From contig CALGQU010000167.1 of NCBI GenBank assembly GCA_937959125.1, forward strand, positions 1 through 61,275: 61,275 nucleotides of DNA. Direction: 5' to 3'. The notes beneath the pieces were generated by a model, which searched no databases, was not told the origin of the DNA, and saw nothing but the letters and a program-made list of their open reading frames with translations. Of this stretch, positions 32,803-42,414 are shown in pieces. Position 1 is the first letter of the stretch. Each line of letters begins with the position of its first letter. Source of the DNA: an uncultured Croceitalea sp. (GTDB lineage: Bacteria > Bacteroidota > Bacteroidia > Flavobacteriales > Flavobacteriaceae). The position numbers and the translations under genes are program-made.

Positions 32803-33903
32803 TTATAACTGGAACTTTAATTGTATGGAAAGTGGTTTCTCGTCTTTTTGGGGCTTTTTGTTTTCCGTGTTTAGGTTGGCCAGGGAAATCCCCAAGAGGC
32901 GAACGGAATTGCCTAATCCCTCTTGATACAAGAGTTCCTTGGCAGTTTCAAAAATCAAGGACTTGCTGGCTACGTAATAGGCAAGGGTCTTGCTTCTGGT
33001 CTGTAAGGTAAAATCGCTGTATTTTATTTTTAGTGTGATGGTTTTTCCCGCAACCTTTGTCTTTTTTAATCGTTTTTCCAGCTCTTCCGCAATATGCTCC
33101 AGACGTTCCAACATAAAAACTTCACTGCTCAGGTTTTCGCTAAAGGTACGTTCTGCCCCAACCGATTTTGGAATGCGATGCGGTTTTACCTCACTCAGGT
33201 GAATGCCACGAACCACTTTGTAATAGTAACCACCACTTTTACCAAAATGGCTATCAAGAAATTCTTCGGATTTCGTTTTTAAATCCTTCCCGGTAAAAAT
33301 GCCCAATTTGTACATTTTTTCGGCGGTGACCTTGCCCACACCATAAAACTTTCGGATGTCCAAGACCTCCAAAAAATCAATGACCTCTTCCGGATTTACC
33401 GTTTTCTGGCCATTGGGTTTGTTGTAGTCGCTAGCCACTTTGGCTATAAACTTATTGATGGATATCCCCGCAGAAGCCGTAAGCCCGGTCTTTTCCAATA
33501 TTTGGTTTCTAATATCTTGTGCGACAAGAGTGGCAGAGGGGTTTCCTTTTTTGTTCTCGGTCACGTCCAAATAGGCTTCGTCCAGAGAAAGGGGCTCCAC
33601 CAAATCCGTGTATTCATAAAAAATACTTCGCACCTGTTGGGAGATTTCTTTGTAGCGATCAAAACGGGGTTTAACAAAGATGAGGTCTGGACAATTGCGT
33701 TTGGCCAAAAAGCCGCTCATGGCACTACGGACGCCAAATTTGCGGGCCTCATAACTGGCTGCGGAAACCACACCTCTTTTGGAACCCCCACCAACGGCTA
33801 AGGGTTTTCCCTTAAGTTCTGGGTGGTCATGTTGTTCTACGGAAGCATAAAAAGCGTCCATATCCACATGAATGATCTTTCGTAAAGGAAAATCAAAGTC
33901 CAT
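32803..33903 (-). CDS. dinB: DNA polymerase IV (Y-family)
   Basis: A 366-aa translesion polymerase. The catalytic acidic residues are in IIHVDMDAFYASVEQ and PLSLDEAYLDVT; the little-finger region near the C-terminus reads KTITLKIKYSDFTLQTRSKT. The C-terminal sliding-clamp motif may be PLSIQLKFQL. The ATG at 33903 is preferred over the TTG at 33909. It is convergent with the export-protein gene (3 bp apart). Confidence 0.93.
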   Translation of the reverse strand: MDFDFPLRKIIHVDMDAFYASVEQHDHPELKGKPLAVGGGSKRGVVSAASYEARKFGVRSAMSGFLAKRNCPDLIFVKPRFDRYKEISQQVRSIFYEYTDLVEPLSLDEAYLDVTENKKGNPSATLVAQDIRNQILEKTGLTASAGISINKFIAKVASDYNKPNGQKTVNPEEVIDFLEVLDIRKFYGVGKVTAEKMYKLGIFTGKDLKTKSEEFLDSHFGKSGGYYYKVVRGIHLSEVKPHRIPKSVGAERTFSENLSSEVFMLERLEHIAEELEKRLKKTKVAGKTITLKIKYSDFTLQTRSKTLAYYVASKSLIFETAKELLYQEGLGNSVRLLGISLANLNTENKKPQKDEKPLSIQLKFQL

Positions 33904-33930
33904 ACTCAAATTTAGGCTATATTTAGTTTG

Positions 33931-34599
33931 ATGAAGACCACTGGAAAAATAGCTATCGTATTTGGGGCCACTGGTCTGGTGGGAGAAACACTTTTACATC
34001 TACTCTTGCAAGATGACCGCTACAGCAAGATTGTATTGTTTTCCCGAAGGTCCGTTGGCTTTCAGCATGACAGGCTTGAAGAACATTTGGTAGATCTTCT
34101 TCAATTGGAAGACCAAAAGAAACATTTTAAGGCAGATGAGGTATTTTGTTGTGTAGGAACGACCAATGCCAAAACCCCGGACAAACAACTGTACGAAAAA
34201 ATAGACTATGGTATTCCGGTAAGTGCGGCCAAATTATGTAAGGAGAATAACATTCAAAGCCTCATGGTCGTTTCTGCGCTTGGGGCCAGAGCTTCCAGTA
34301 CTTTTTTTTATAACAGGGTAAAAGGGGAAATGGAAGATGAAGTGTTGCGTATTGGTGTTCCCAAGACCCACTTGCTGCAACCTTCCATGATCGGAGGTAA
34401 CCGAAAAGAAAAAAGGCCGGCGGAGTATATCGTTAAAAAACTTATGCTGTTTTTTGGGTTTTTACTTCAAGGCCCTACAAAAAAGTATCGGGTAATCCAC
34501 CCTAAGGAAATCGCATTGGGCATGATCTGGCTTGCAAACCACTCTTTTGAACAAACGCATATTCCATCAGAAACCATAAAACAACTGGCACAAAAATGA
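33931..34599 (+). CDS. NAD(P)H-binding protein, HTATIP2-like atypical SDR
   Basis: A 222-aa Rossmann-fold protein. The N-terminal nucleotide-binding motif is VFGATGLVGETLLHLLL, and VFCCVGTTNAKTPDKQLYEK resembles HTATIP2/YbjT-type atypical SDRs, which often lack a full catalytic tetrad. The substrate is unknown. The ATG at 33931 is chosen over the TTG at 33928. Its stop overlaps the CYTH start (ATGA). Confidence 0.85.
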   Translation: MKTTGKIAIVFGATGLVGETLLHLLLQDDRYSKIVLFSRRSVGFQHDRLEEHLVDLLQLEDQKKHFKADEVFCCVGTTNAKTPDKQLYEKIDYGIPVSAAKLCKENNIQSLMVVSALGARASSTFFYNRVKGEMEDEVLRIGVPKTHLLQPSMIGGNRKEKRPAEYIVKKLMLFFGFLLQGPTKKYRVIHPKEIALGMIWLANHSFEQTHIPSETIKQLAQK

Positions 34600-35069
34600 A
34601 TATGATAGAAATCGAACGCAAGTTTTTGGTAACATCCGAGGTGTATAAAACAATGGCTGTGCGGCAAACTAAGATTGTCCAAGGGTTTTTGAACACCGAT
34701 CCAAATAGAACGGTGCGCATTCGCATAAAGGGGGAAATGGGCTATTTGACGGTAAAAGGAAAAGGGAACGACGCCGGTACCACAAGATTTGAATGGGAAA
34801 CTGAGGTTCCCTTGAAAGAAGCAACGGAGCTAATGAATTTATGTGAGCCCGGTCTCCTGGAGAAGACCCGATATGAAGTTGAAGTGGGGGGACACCTTTT
34901 TGAAGTGGACGAATTTTTTGGGGATAACCAAGGCTTGGTCATTGCAGAAATAGAGCTGCAGCATGAAAATGAAGTATTTGTAAAACCCGACTGGCTGGGA
35001 GATGAAGTTACCGGGGATGTACGGTATTACAATTCCCAACTGGCCCAAAAGCCATTTTCCCAGTGGTAA
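34596..35069 (+). CDS. CYTH-domain protein (triphosphate tunnel metalloenzyme)
   Basis: A 157-aa protein with the CYTH signature ExExK as E5-I-E7-R-K9, followed by charged strands (RTVRIRIKGEMGYLTVKGKG, FEWETEVPL, YEVEVGGHLFEVDEFFGDN) lining the tunnel. Members hydrolyse tripolyphosphate or make cAMP; short bacterial ones such as this are usually triphosphatases. It is translationally coupled to the upstream Rossmann protein. Confidence 0.9.
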   Translation: MNMIEIERKFLVTSEVYKTMAVRQTKIVQGFLNTDPNRTVRIRIKGEMGYLTVKGKGNDAGTTRFEWETEVPLKEATELMNLCEPGLLEKTRYEVEVGGHLFEVDEFFGDNQGLVIAEIELQHENEVFVKPDWLGDEVTGDVRYYNSQLAQKPFSQW

Positions 35070-35099
35070 ATAAGGGTTAAGGCCGCAAAGTTTTATAAG

Positions 35100-35495
35100 T
35101 TACACAGCGAGCACGCCTTCTAATTCCAATACCGGAACGTGAACCAAGTTCTTTTCTGTAACGCTGTTTTTTTCAAAAAGAAAACGTTTTTCATAAAGTT
35201 TGTCATCTGCATAATAGGTAACAAAGAATTCATTGGTCAAACCAAGCACATCTTCCGTAACCATTTCAATTTTTTCAAACCCTTTGGCTTTGACCACCCC
35301 AAAAGCATAACGCATAGTGGAGGTCTTTCGGTCTCCGTCATAGCCTTTGGAGACTACCAATGCCATTTCAATAGGTGTGCTGCGGTTATTGATGATATAG
35401 GCATTCCATTCCCGGCCAAGAAATTCTTTATTCCATTCATAGGCCAGAGCAACATAAACGTCTTTAGAAATTGGAATGTCAATATCTTTTTTCAC
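35100..35495 (-). CDS. Conserved Flavobacteriaceae protein of unknown function (131 aa)
   Basis: No signal peptide or membrane segment. The sequence (VYVALAYEWNKEFLGREWNA, then TPIEMALVVSKGYDGDRKTS and VPVLELEGVLAV) looks like an all-beta/alpha cytoplasmic protein; I recognise its type as a conserved hypothetical of this family of bacteria but know no function. It starts at GTG (35493-35495). It is isolated between the CYTH gene and pheS. Confidence 0.8.
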   Translation of the reverse strand: MKKDIDIPISKDVYVALAYEWNKEFLGREWNAYIINNRSTPIEMALVVSKGYDGDRKTSTMRYAFGVVKAKGFEKIEMVTEDVLGLTNEFFVTYYADDKLYEKRFLFEKNSVTEKNLVHVPVLELEGVLAV

Positions 35496-35544
35496 AATGG
35501 GTATTGAAAGCGACTAAGGTGTTTCTACGATAACCCATACTAAC

Positions 35545-36564
35545 TTATAGTGAGGACCTAAACTGTTCCAGAAAGCGCACATCGTTCTCGCTCAATAACC
35601 GAATGTCAGAAATTTGGTGGAGTAGCAACGCAATGCGGTCAATGCCCATACCAAAGGCAAAACCGGAATAAATTTCAGGATCAATACCACAATTTTGCAG
35701 TACGTTAGGATCCACCATACCACACCCCATAATTTCTAACCAGCCCGTACCTTTGGTCATGCGATAGTCCGTTTCGGTTTCCAAGCCCCAATACACATCT
35801 ACTTCCGCGCTGGGTTCCGTAAATGGAAAATAGGAAGGCCGTAGCCGTATTTTGGATTTTCCGAATAGCTCATTGGTAAAATATTGCAAGGTCTGTTTTA
35901 AATCTGCAAAGGATACATTTTTGTCAATATACAGCCCTTCCACCTGGTGGAAAAAACAGTGCGAACGCGCGGAAATGGCCTCGTTTCTGTACACCCTTCC
36001 CGGAGAAATGGTCCGGATCGGGGGTTGGTTGTTTTCCATATAGCGCACTTGTACGGATGAGGTATGGGTACGCAGAAGAATATCTGGGTCGGTTTGGATA
36101 AAAAAGGTATCCTGCATATCCCTGGCCGGATGGTATTCCGGAAGGTTTAACGCGGTAAAATTATGCCAATCGTCCTCAATTTCAGGTCCTTCGGAAACAT
36201 TGAAGCCAATTCTGGAGAAAATATCGATAATTTGGTTTTTTACGATGGAAATAGGATGCCTTGCCCCAATTTCAATAGGATATCCAGGGCGGGTTAAATC
36301 CCCAAAATGGGTTGTGGTCTGCGTCGTATTTTCCAAGGCCGCCTTTAAGGAATTCACCTTTTCAGTAGCCGCATTTTTTAACTGGTTAATGACCTGCCCA
36401 AACTCTTTTTTCTGTTCATTGGGCACATTTTTAAACTCGGCAAAAAAAGAATTTAAGAGCCCTTTTTTACCCAAGTATTTGATACGGAAACTTTCGATTT
36501 CCTCTTTAGATGTGGAATCGAATTTTTCTACGGTCGTTAAATGTTCCTTTATGGTCTCAATCAT
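35545..36564 (-). CDS. pheS: Phenylalanine-tRNA ligase alpha subunit
   Basis: A 339-aa class II synthetase subunit. Motif 2 reads PGRVYRNEAISARSHCFFHQ and motif 3 FAFGMGIDRIALLLHQISDI; the N-terminal coiled-coil arm reads GLLNSFFAEFKNVPNEQKKE. I chose the ATG at 36564 (MIETIKEHL) because the -7 element at 36587-36594 puts the transcript start only ~4 bases before the alternative ATG at 36576. pheT is not in the window. Confidence 0.95.
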   Translation of the reverse strand: MIETIKEHLTTVEKFDSTSKEEIESFRIKYLGKKGLLNSFFAEFKNVPNEQKKEFGQVINQLKNAATEKVNSLKAALENTTQTTTHFGDLTRPGYPIEIGARHPISIVKNQIIDIFSRIGFNVSEGPEIEDDWHNFTALNLPEYHPARDMQDTFFIQTDPDILLRTHTSSVQVRYMENNQPPIRTISPGRVYRNEAISARSHCFFHQVEGLYIDKNVSFADLKQTLQYFTNELFGKSKIRLRPSYFPFTEPSAEVDVYWGLETETDYRMTKGTGWLEIMGCGMVDPNVLQNCGIDPEIYSGFAFGMGIDRIALLLHQISDIRLLSENDVRFLEQFRSSL

Positions 36565-36586
36565 GGTTGTCCGCATTGCTGGCAGG

Positions 36587-36594
36587 CAAATTTA
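36587..36594 (-). promoter_or_regulatory. -7 promoter element (TAAATTTG) of pheS
   Basis: Exact TAnnTTTG on the minus strand, predicting transcription from about 36580. It supports the downstream ATG at 36564 as the start. A clear -33 is not seen. Confidence 0.55.
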
Positions 36595-36701
36595 GTGAAT
36601 TGTCTTGACTAAAAGGGAAACCAAAAACCCCTAAGTTCTTCTATAGCATTGCCAAAAGTTACGTTAGGTGTACCTAAGGTTTTAGGCGACTGGTATTTGC
36701 A

Positions 36702-37742
36702 TCAAAATGAATTGATAATTAGCATTCCTGCATGCTCAAAACTGTTCATAGCAGGCAAGGCGGTTCTTGCTTGTTCCAGACTAATGGTTTTTTCTATAAG
36801 CTTGTTGGGCGCAAGCTTTCCACTTTGTATCAAATCCAACATTTCTGGATATCTAAAAGCTTGCATGCCATGACTTCCTATTAATTCCAGCTCATTGGCA
36901 ATTACTTGATCCATGGGGATTTTAGGATGTTGCTCATCACCGGACAGCAAACCTACTTGAACATGTCTTCCTTGTTTCCGCAGGTTGGCAATAGAATTAA
37001 AGCAAGTAGTAGCACTACCCAATGCATCAATGGAAAGATGTGCCCCTCCTTTGGTCAAGGCTTTAACTTGAGCAATGACATCGGAGTTTTCAGTAGCATT
37101 AATGATGGTATAAGCACCCATTTCTTTGGCAAGGGCTAAGGAAGCTTTATTAATATCAATGGCAATGACCTGTGCACCCATGGCATGGGCAATCATGATA
37201 GCCGAAAGGCCAACGCCACCACAACCGTGTACGGCAACATACTGCCCACCTTTGACCTTGCCTTGGTCCACTACAGCCCTGTACGATGTAATAAATCGGC
37301 ACCCCAATGTGGCGGCGGTACTATCCTCCATCTCTTCTGGGATTTTGACCAGATTGGTATCTGCAAAATCCAATCGTACATATTCTGCAAAGGAACCCCA
37401 ATGGGTAAAACCTGGTTGTGATTGATTGTCGCAGATTTGATGGTTTCCAGAGTGGCATTGTGGGCATTTGCCACAACCGCAAACAAAGGGTGTGGTTACC
37501 CGATCACCAACCTTAAAGTTCTTAACGTCTTTGCCTATGGCCTCAATGGTTCCGGCCAATTCATGTCCGGGGACGTGGGGCAGGACAATATCCGGATCAT
37601 GTCCCATCCAGCCGTGCCAATCACTTCTGCACAGTCCGGTTGCGCTCACCTTTACCACCACACCGTCTTTAGTAGGGCTAGGGTCCGCTACCTTTTGTAC
37701 GGTTAAGGGACCTTGAAACTGTTCATAGACTAGGGCTTTCAA
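36702..37742 (-). CDS. Zinc-dependent alcohol dehydrogenase (MDR family)
   Basis: A 346-aa medium-chain dehydrogenase. Catalytic zinc ligands are Cys38 ([11 protein letters not shown]) and His60/Glu61 (VPGHELAG). The structural zinc is held by Cys90, Cys93, Cys96 and Cys104 ([17 protein letters not shown]). The NAD-binding loop is [15 protein letters not shown]. The substrate is probably a short or branched alcohol. It starts with TTG (37740-37742), as no in-frame ATG precedes MKALVYEQ. Confidence 0.9.
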   Translation of the reverse strand: MKALVYEQFQGPLTVQKVADPSPTKDGVVVKVSATGLCRSDWHGWMGHDPDIVLPHVPGHELAGTIEAIGKDVKNFKVGDRVTTPFVCGCGKCPQCHSGNHQICDNQSQPGFTHWGSFAEYVRLDFADTNLVKIPEEMEDSTAATLGCRFITSYRAVVDQGKVKGGQYVAVHGCGGVGLSAIMIAHAMGAQVIAIDINKASLALAKEMGAYTIINATENSDVIAQVKALTKGGAHLSIDALGSATTCFNSIANLRKQGRHVQVGLLSGDEQHPKIPMDQVIANELELIGSHGMQAFRYPEMLDLIQSGKLAPNKLIEKTISLEQARTALPAMNSFEHAGMLIINSF

Positions 37743-37790
37743 ATGGGATTGTATTTTAAAGGAACATCCTGCACTACTAAAAAGACCTCG

Positions 37791-39644
37791 TTAGTCCTTG
37801 TTTTTAATATTGGTCTTCACCCATTCCAAACAACTTTTAAAATCAAAAAAGATATGTTCCCTAGCAACTAGGTCCGGGATGATATCCGTGCGTTCCATCA
37901 TCAATTTTGGCTGCTCTTGTACCCCAACGAAAAGGACGTTCCTTTTCTTAAGTTTTAAGTCAAAGACAACGTCTTCCATAGCATACAATCCGGACTGATC
38001 CAAGTACTGCATGCGCTCCAACCTAAAAATAACGGTATTTGCGGTATCGGGTATTTTGCTTGCCAGTTGTTGAAATTCATTGGTAGAACCAAAAAACAAG
38101 GGTCCATTAAGATGTTTAATGAAAACTTCTTCCTTTAGTTTTTCCGGAAAATCTTTTTCATCCGGCCAAGTTTCCTCGGACAACACGTTCATCTGAAGTA
38201 GTTTGGCGGTTACGTCCCCAATTTTTTTCATAAAGGTCAGAGATGCCAATACCAGTCCTATACCCACAGCGTACACCAAGTTCCAAACGGAGGAGAGTAC
38301 CATGACCACAAGCATGATGATGACTTCTGAACTTAATTTAATAGGTCCCAATTTTATATCTCTGGGAAGGTGGGGAATTGCTTTTAATCCCTTATAATCC
38401 ATTACACCAATACCAACCGTTACTAGGATGCCTGCCAAAACCGCTGCGGGAATTTGGGAAGCTACGGGTCCTAGAGCCAAAAGAACGATCAATAAAAGTA
38501 CCCCGGCAATCATCCCTGATAATCGGGTTTTCCCACCGGAATTGATATTGACCACGGTACGTATGGTTGCCCCGGCCCCGGGGATACCCCCAAAGAGCGC
38601 ACCAATGGTATTTCCAATTCCTTGTCCAACCAGTTCCTTATTGGGTTTATGTTTGGTTTTGGTCATGTTATCCGCGACCACTGAAGTTAGTAAGGAATCA
38701 ATAGCCCCTAATAGTGCTAATGTAAGTGCAGTGAAAAAATAGGGGGTGACCGAACTTAAATCAAAGGCTGTAAAAATCTCCAATTTTGGTATGGGCAGCC
38801 CACTGGGTATCTCTTCAATAGGACGATAGTTTAGCCCAAAACCGTATGCAATACCGGATACGACCACCAAAGCCACCAACGTGCTGGGAATGGCCTTTGT
38901 AATCCTTTTAAATCCGTAGATAATCAGAATGGTGGCCAGAGCCAAGGCCAACTCCAACCAGTTAATGTTGGCTAAGGCCCTAGGTAGTACTTTTAGGGTG
39001 CCAATAACGCCGGAAGCATTGTTGCCTGCCAGGTTCTTGGCTTCTTTTAAAATAGCCTGCTCCGTAATTTGGTCTGCTCGAGTTATGGCATTGGTAAAAT
39101 TGTCTACGACCAAAGGGGCATCGCCTTTCTCGTCAAGTAAGGTTTTTTCCAAAAGTTTTTCTTTCGCCCCATCCATATAATTGGAAACGTAGGCCGTGTC
39201 TTCCTTGGGATAATACCCAACCGCAGGAAGAATTTGGGTTACTAGGATAATAACACCAATAGCGGTCATAAAACCCGATACTACGGGATACGGAATGTAT
39301 TTGATATACATGCCCAATCCTAAAAACCCGAGCCCTATTTGTAGAAGCCCAGCCAATAAAAATACGGTCAATATTGCCGGCAATGCCTTGTCGATATCTC
39401 CATTGTTTACCGCCAAAATTCCGGCAATAACCACCATACTTACAGCGGTCATGGGTGCTGTTGGCCCAGAAATTTGGGTGTTTGTTCCTCCAAACAATGC
39501 AGCGAAGAAACTTATGAAAATGGCTCCGTATAATCCTGCGCTTGGTCCTAAACCAGAGCTTACCCCAAAAGCAAGTGCTAAAGGTAGGGCAACGATACCT
39601 GCCGTTATTCCGCCAAAAAGGTCTCCTCGTACGTGTTTGAACAT
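37791..39644 (-). CDS. SulP-family anion transporter with STAS domain (617 aa)
   Basis: About 12 membrane segments and a C-terminal cytoplasmic STAS domain (residues ~500-610, ERMQYLDQSGLYAMEDVVFD). The SulP signature GTNTQISGPTAPMTAVS is at 53-69. An 85-residue hydrophilic stretch (144-228) separates two membrane helices and is longer than in the neighbouring SulP. Substrate is probably bicarbonate or sulfate; the carbonic anhydrase next door favours bicarbonate (inference). It is separated from that gene by a terminator. Confidence 0.9.
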   Translation of the reverse strand: MFKHVRGDLFGGITAGIVALPLALAFGVSSGLGPSAGLYGAIFISFFAALFGGTNTQISGPTAPMTAVSMVVIAGILAVNNGDIDKALPAILTVFLLAGLLQIGLGFLGLGMYIKYIPYPVVSGFMTAIGVIILVTQILPAVGYYPKEDTAYVSNYMDGAKEKLLEKTLLDEKGDAPLVVDNFTNAITRADQITEQAILKEAKNLAGNNASGVIGTLKVLPRALANINWLELALALATILIIYGFKRITKAIPSTLVALVVVSGIAYGFGLNYRPIEEIPSGLPIPKLEIFTAFDLSSVTPYFFTALTLALLGAIDSLLTSVVADNMTKTKHKPNKELVGQGIGNTIGALFGGIPGAGATIRTVVNINSGGKTRLSGMIAGVLLLIVLLALGPVASQIPAAVLAGILVTVGIGVMDYKGLKAIPHLPRDIKLGPIKLSSEVIIMLVVMVLSSVWNLVYAVGIGLVLASLTFMKKIGDVTAKLLQMNVLSEETWPDEKDFPEKLKEEVFIKHLNGPLFFGSTNEFQQLASKIPDTANTVIFRLERMQYLDQSGLYAMEDVVFDLKLKKRNVLFVGVQEQPKLMMERTDIIPDLVAREHIFFDFKSCLEWVKTNIKNKD

Positions 39645-39674
39645 AGTGGTTGGGTATTAGGAATTATTAAATAA

Positions 39675-39715
39675 AAATAAGAAAACAAAAGCCAATACCT
39701 TCAAGAAGTATTGGC
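39675..39715 (-). terminator. Intrinsic terminator after the carbonic anhydrase gene
   Basis: On the minus strand GCCAATACTTC / GAAGGTATTGGC (one bulge), followed by TTTTGTTTTC and more T-rich sequence, 32 bp after the stop at 39747. Confidence 0.75.
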
Positions 39716-39746
39716 CCAATTTTTTTGGTTACGCTAGGGTGCTCTA

Positions 39747-40373
39747 TTACATAAAGTGGACTTTGCCATCTGCAATATCATACATGGCCCCAACTATGGC
39801 AATTTCACCATTGTCTTCCATCTCCTTTAAAACGGGACTAAGGCTTCTGATATCCTCTATGGTAAGCTGCACGTTGGTTCTAGCGACATTGTTCACAAAA
39901 TCGATGTTCTTTGAAGTACGACTGCCTATATTGGCAGGTTCGCTCACTGCCCTTACTGCGGGTTTTATCTTATGGAGCAAGGTGGTTAGATTGCCCATTT
40001 TAGCGTCGTCACATGCTCCTTTTACCGCTCCACAGCTGGTGTGCCCCAAAACAACGATTACTTTGGTTCCTGCTAGCTTACAGGCGAATTCCATACTTCC
40101 TAAAATATCCTCATTTACGATATTGCCGGCTACACGTGCACTAAAGATATCGCCTACACCTTGATCGAATACCAATTCCGCCGATACACGGGAATCAATA
40201 CAACTTAAAATAGTAGCAAAAGGATATTGTCCGGAAGTGGTTTGCGCAACTTGCCGTAGCAAATCACGGTCTGCCTGCTTACTGGCTACAAAACGGGTAT
40301 TCCCTTCTTTTAATAGCGATATGGCACCAGCAGGAGTTAAGGCTGCTTGGGTTTCTTTTGTTTGTGCGTTCAT
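39747..40373 (-). CDS. Beta-class carbonic anhydrase
   Basis: A 208-aa zinc enzyme interconverting CO2 and bicarbonate. Ligands are Cys58 and Asp60 (ILSCIDSRV), His111 and Cys114 (LGHTSCGAVKGA). No signal peptide is visible, so it is cytoplasmic. It lies 10 bp downstream of one SulP gene and upstream of a second, suggesting a bicarbonate uptake/supply unit for carboxylases (inference). Confidence 0.94.
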   Translation of the reverse strand: MNAQTKETQAALTPAGAISLLKEGNTRFVASKQADRDLLRQVAQTTSGQYPFATILSCIDSRVSAELVFDQGVGDIFSARVAGNIVNEDILGSMEFACKLAGTKVIVVLGHTSCGAVKGACDDAKMGNLTTLLHKIKPAVRAVSEPANIGSRTSKNIDFVNNVARTNVQLTIEDIRSLSPVLKEMEDNGEIAIVGAMYDIADGKVHFM

Positions 40374-40383
40374 AATTATACGT

Positions 40384-41973
40384 TTATGCTGTTTTGGGTC
40401 TTAGTTTAAAAAATTCAATATAACTGTCCGGATTTTCAACAATTCCACGCTCGGAAACCAGCGTGATATTGATGTTCCTGTTTTTGGCTTTTTCCGAAAA
40501 ATCTTCTAGGATTTCAATGATGTCATTGTCCAAATATCGTGTTTTTCGCACGTCCAATTCCAAACTGGAATTCTCTGGAAGGCTATCCAGTTCCTTTAAA
40601 ATGGCTCCTTTGTTAAAAAAGGTAACTTCTTCCGCCAAGGTCATTTTAATCTTATTGCCAGCTTCATTTTCTTCCATATGTAAAAAGTGCGAGTTCTGGT
40701 AGCTCTTGATCAAAATGACGATGATACCAACGGCCAGACCAATACCAATTCCCCAAAGTAAATCTTTAAAGACGATAACCAAAACGGTAACGATAAAGGG
40801 TAAAAATTGCTTCCATCCTAGATTCCACATGGTTTTAAACAATTGCGGTTTTGCCAGTTTGTACCCAACAATAAAGAGAACAGCAGCTAGAACGGATAAA
40901 GGAATCTTGTTTAACAGTGTTGGTATTAACATTACTGAAATCAACAAAAAGAATCCATGGACAATGGCCGACGTTTTCGTCTTACCACCGGACTGGATAT
41001 TTGCGGAACTTCTTACAATTACTTGGGTGATAGGGATTCCCCCAATTAATCCAGAAACGATATTACCACTACCTTGGGCCAACAGTTCCCTGTTTGTAGG
41101 GGTTACTCTTTTCTGGGGATCCAACTTGTCCGTAGCTTCTACACATAAAAGGGTTTCCAAACTGGCCACCAAGGCAATGGTAAAGGCGGTAATCCATATC
41201 TCTGGGTTGCCTATAGCACTAAAATCCGGAAAACTAAACTGTCCTAAAAAACTGTCTATACCATCAGGAACAGGCACGGCTACAAGATGTTCTTCGGTCA
41301 ATCCAAGGGTACTACTGTCCTTGGTCAACACGTAAAAAACGATTCCAGCGACTACAGCTACTAAGGGACCTTGTACCAACTGAAAAAACTTTCCTTTTTT
41401 AGAAAGGACATTGCTCCAAAGAATCAAGATGATCATGGCAATAATTGCAATCAAGGTAGCCCCCAAAGTGAAGTTTCCACTAATGATCCCGCTGATGGTA
41501 TTAAAGATTTCAGAAAAGGTATTTTCCCCATCAATCTGAAAAAAAGCAAAATCCCCTTCAGGGTCCTTATCGAACCCGAAAAAATAAGGGATTTGCTTTA
41601 AAATGATAATAATACCAATTCCCGTCAACATCCCTTTGATAACGGATGAGGGAAAATAATATCCAATGATTCCCAATTTTAATATACCGAAAACAAGTTG
41701 GATAACACCACCTAGGACTACGGCCACCAAAAAGGGCTCATACCCTAAGGAACCAATGGCAGCCAAAACAATTGCCGCCAGACCTGCTGCCGGCCCACTT
41801 ACGCCAATCTGGGAGCCACTTAGCACACCAACTAGAATACCACCTATAATACCGGCAATGAGCCCAGAAAACAAGGGGGCACCACTAGCTAAAGCAATCC
41901 CAAGACAGAGCGGCAGTGCCACAAAGAACACCACAACACTTGCGGGAAGGTCATTTTTTAAATACTTGAACAT
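40384..41973 (-). CDS. SulP-family anion transporter with STAS domain (529 aa)
   Basis: A membrane transporter with the SulP signature GSQIGVSGPAAGLAAIVL and a C-terminal STAS-like domain (LELDVRKTRYLDNDIIEILE). It lacks the long loop of the other SulP. It is co-transcribed with the carbonic anhydrase (10-bp gap), which makes bicarbonate the most likely substrate, as in BicA-type transporters; this is not proven by sequence. Confidence 0.92.
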   Translation of the reverse strand: MFKYLKNDLPASVVVFFVALPLCLGIALASGAPLFSGLIAGIIGGILVGVLSGSQIGVSGPAAGLAAIVLAAIGSLGYEPFLVAVVLGGVIQLVFGILKLGIIGYYFPSSVIKGMLTGIGIIIILKQIPYFFGFDKDPEGDFAFFQIDGENTFSEIFNTISGIISGNFTLGATLIAIIAMIILILWSNVLSKKGKFFQLVQGPLVAVVAGIVFYVLTKDSSTLGLTEEHLVAVPVPDGIDSFLGQFSFPDFSAIGNPEIWITAFTIALVASLETLLCVEATDKLDPQKRVTPTNRELLAQGSGNIVSGLIGGIPITQVIVRSSANIQSGGKTKTSAIVHGFFLLISVMLIPTLLNKIPLSVLAAVLFIVGYKLAKPQLFKTMWNLGWKQFLPFIVTVLVIVFKDLLWGIGIGLAVGIIVILIKSYQNSHFLHMEENEAGNKIKMTLAEEVTFFNKGAILKELDSLPENSSLELDVRKTRYLDNDIIEILEDFSEKAKNRNINITLVSERGIVENPDSYIEFFKLRPKTA

Positions 41974-42054
41974 AAATTATTTGTTTGTAGCCCAAGGTAG
42001 TTTAGTTAAGACCTTGGACGGTTTGGTTAATAAAGAAATTAATTACGGAACGTG

Positions 42055-42357
42055 TTAAACGTTGCCCTTTGGTGGGGGAAGTACAATTTCCAACGTGAAA
42101 TTAACAGCTATAAGTTGATAAGGGGTATTTATGGTTGGCGCATTGCAACCACATAGGTTGGCATCTTCTTTCCACCATTCAAAAAAAAGTTCTTTCTTAT
42201 CCAAGGTTTTCTCCGCTTCCTGCTCATTGCTTTCCTCTCCACTCAGTTCCATAACGTAGGTGTCACCATCGGTGCTGTAAAATGATAGCACAGTGGGTCC
42301 AAGAACAGCTAGGACCAACAACAATGCAACAAAGGAATGGTAAAAGTACTTAAGCAT
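42055..42357 (-). CDS. Small exported hypothetical protein (100 aa)
   Basis: An N-terminal hydrophobic segment (FVALLLVLAVLGPTVLSFYS) acts as a signal or anchor. It is followed by an acidic stretch and a Cys pair (NLCGCNAPTINT), ending in EIVLPPPKGNV. The final PPPK ending recalls small conserved proteins of Flavobacteriaceae; no function is known. It lies between batE and the SulP gene, 57 bp after the start of the bat direction. Confidence 0.7.
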   Translation of the reverse strand: MLKYFYHSFVALLLVLAVLGPTVLSFYSTDGDTYVMELSGEESNEQEAEKTLDKKELFFEWWKEDANLCGCNAPTINTPYQLIAVNFTLEIVLPPPKGNV

Positions 42358-42414
42358 TTTACAAATTGTGTGTTAAAGATAACAGTATCACTATCAACTT
42401 TTGTTAAATCTATT

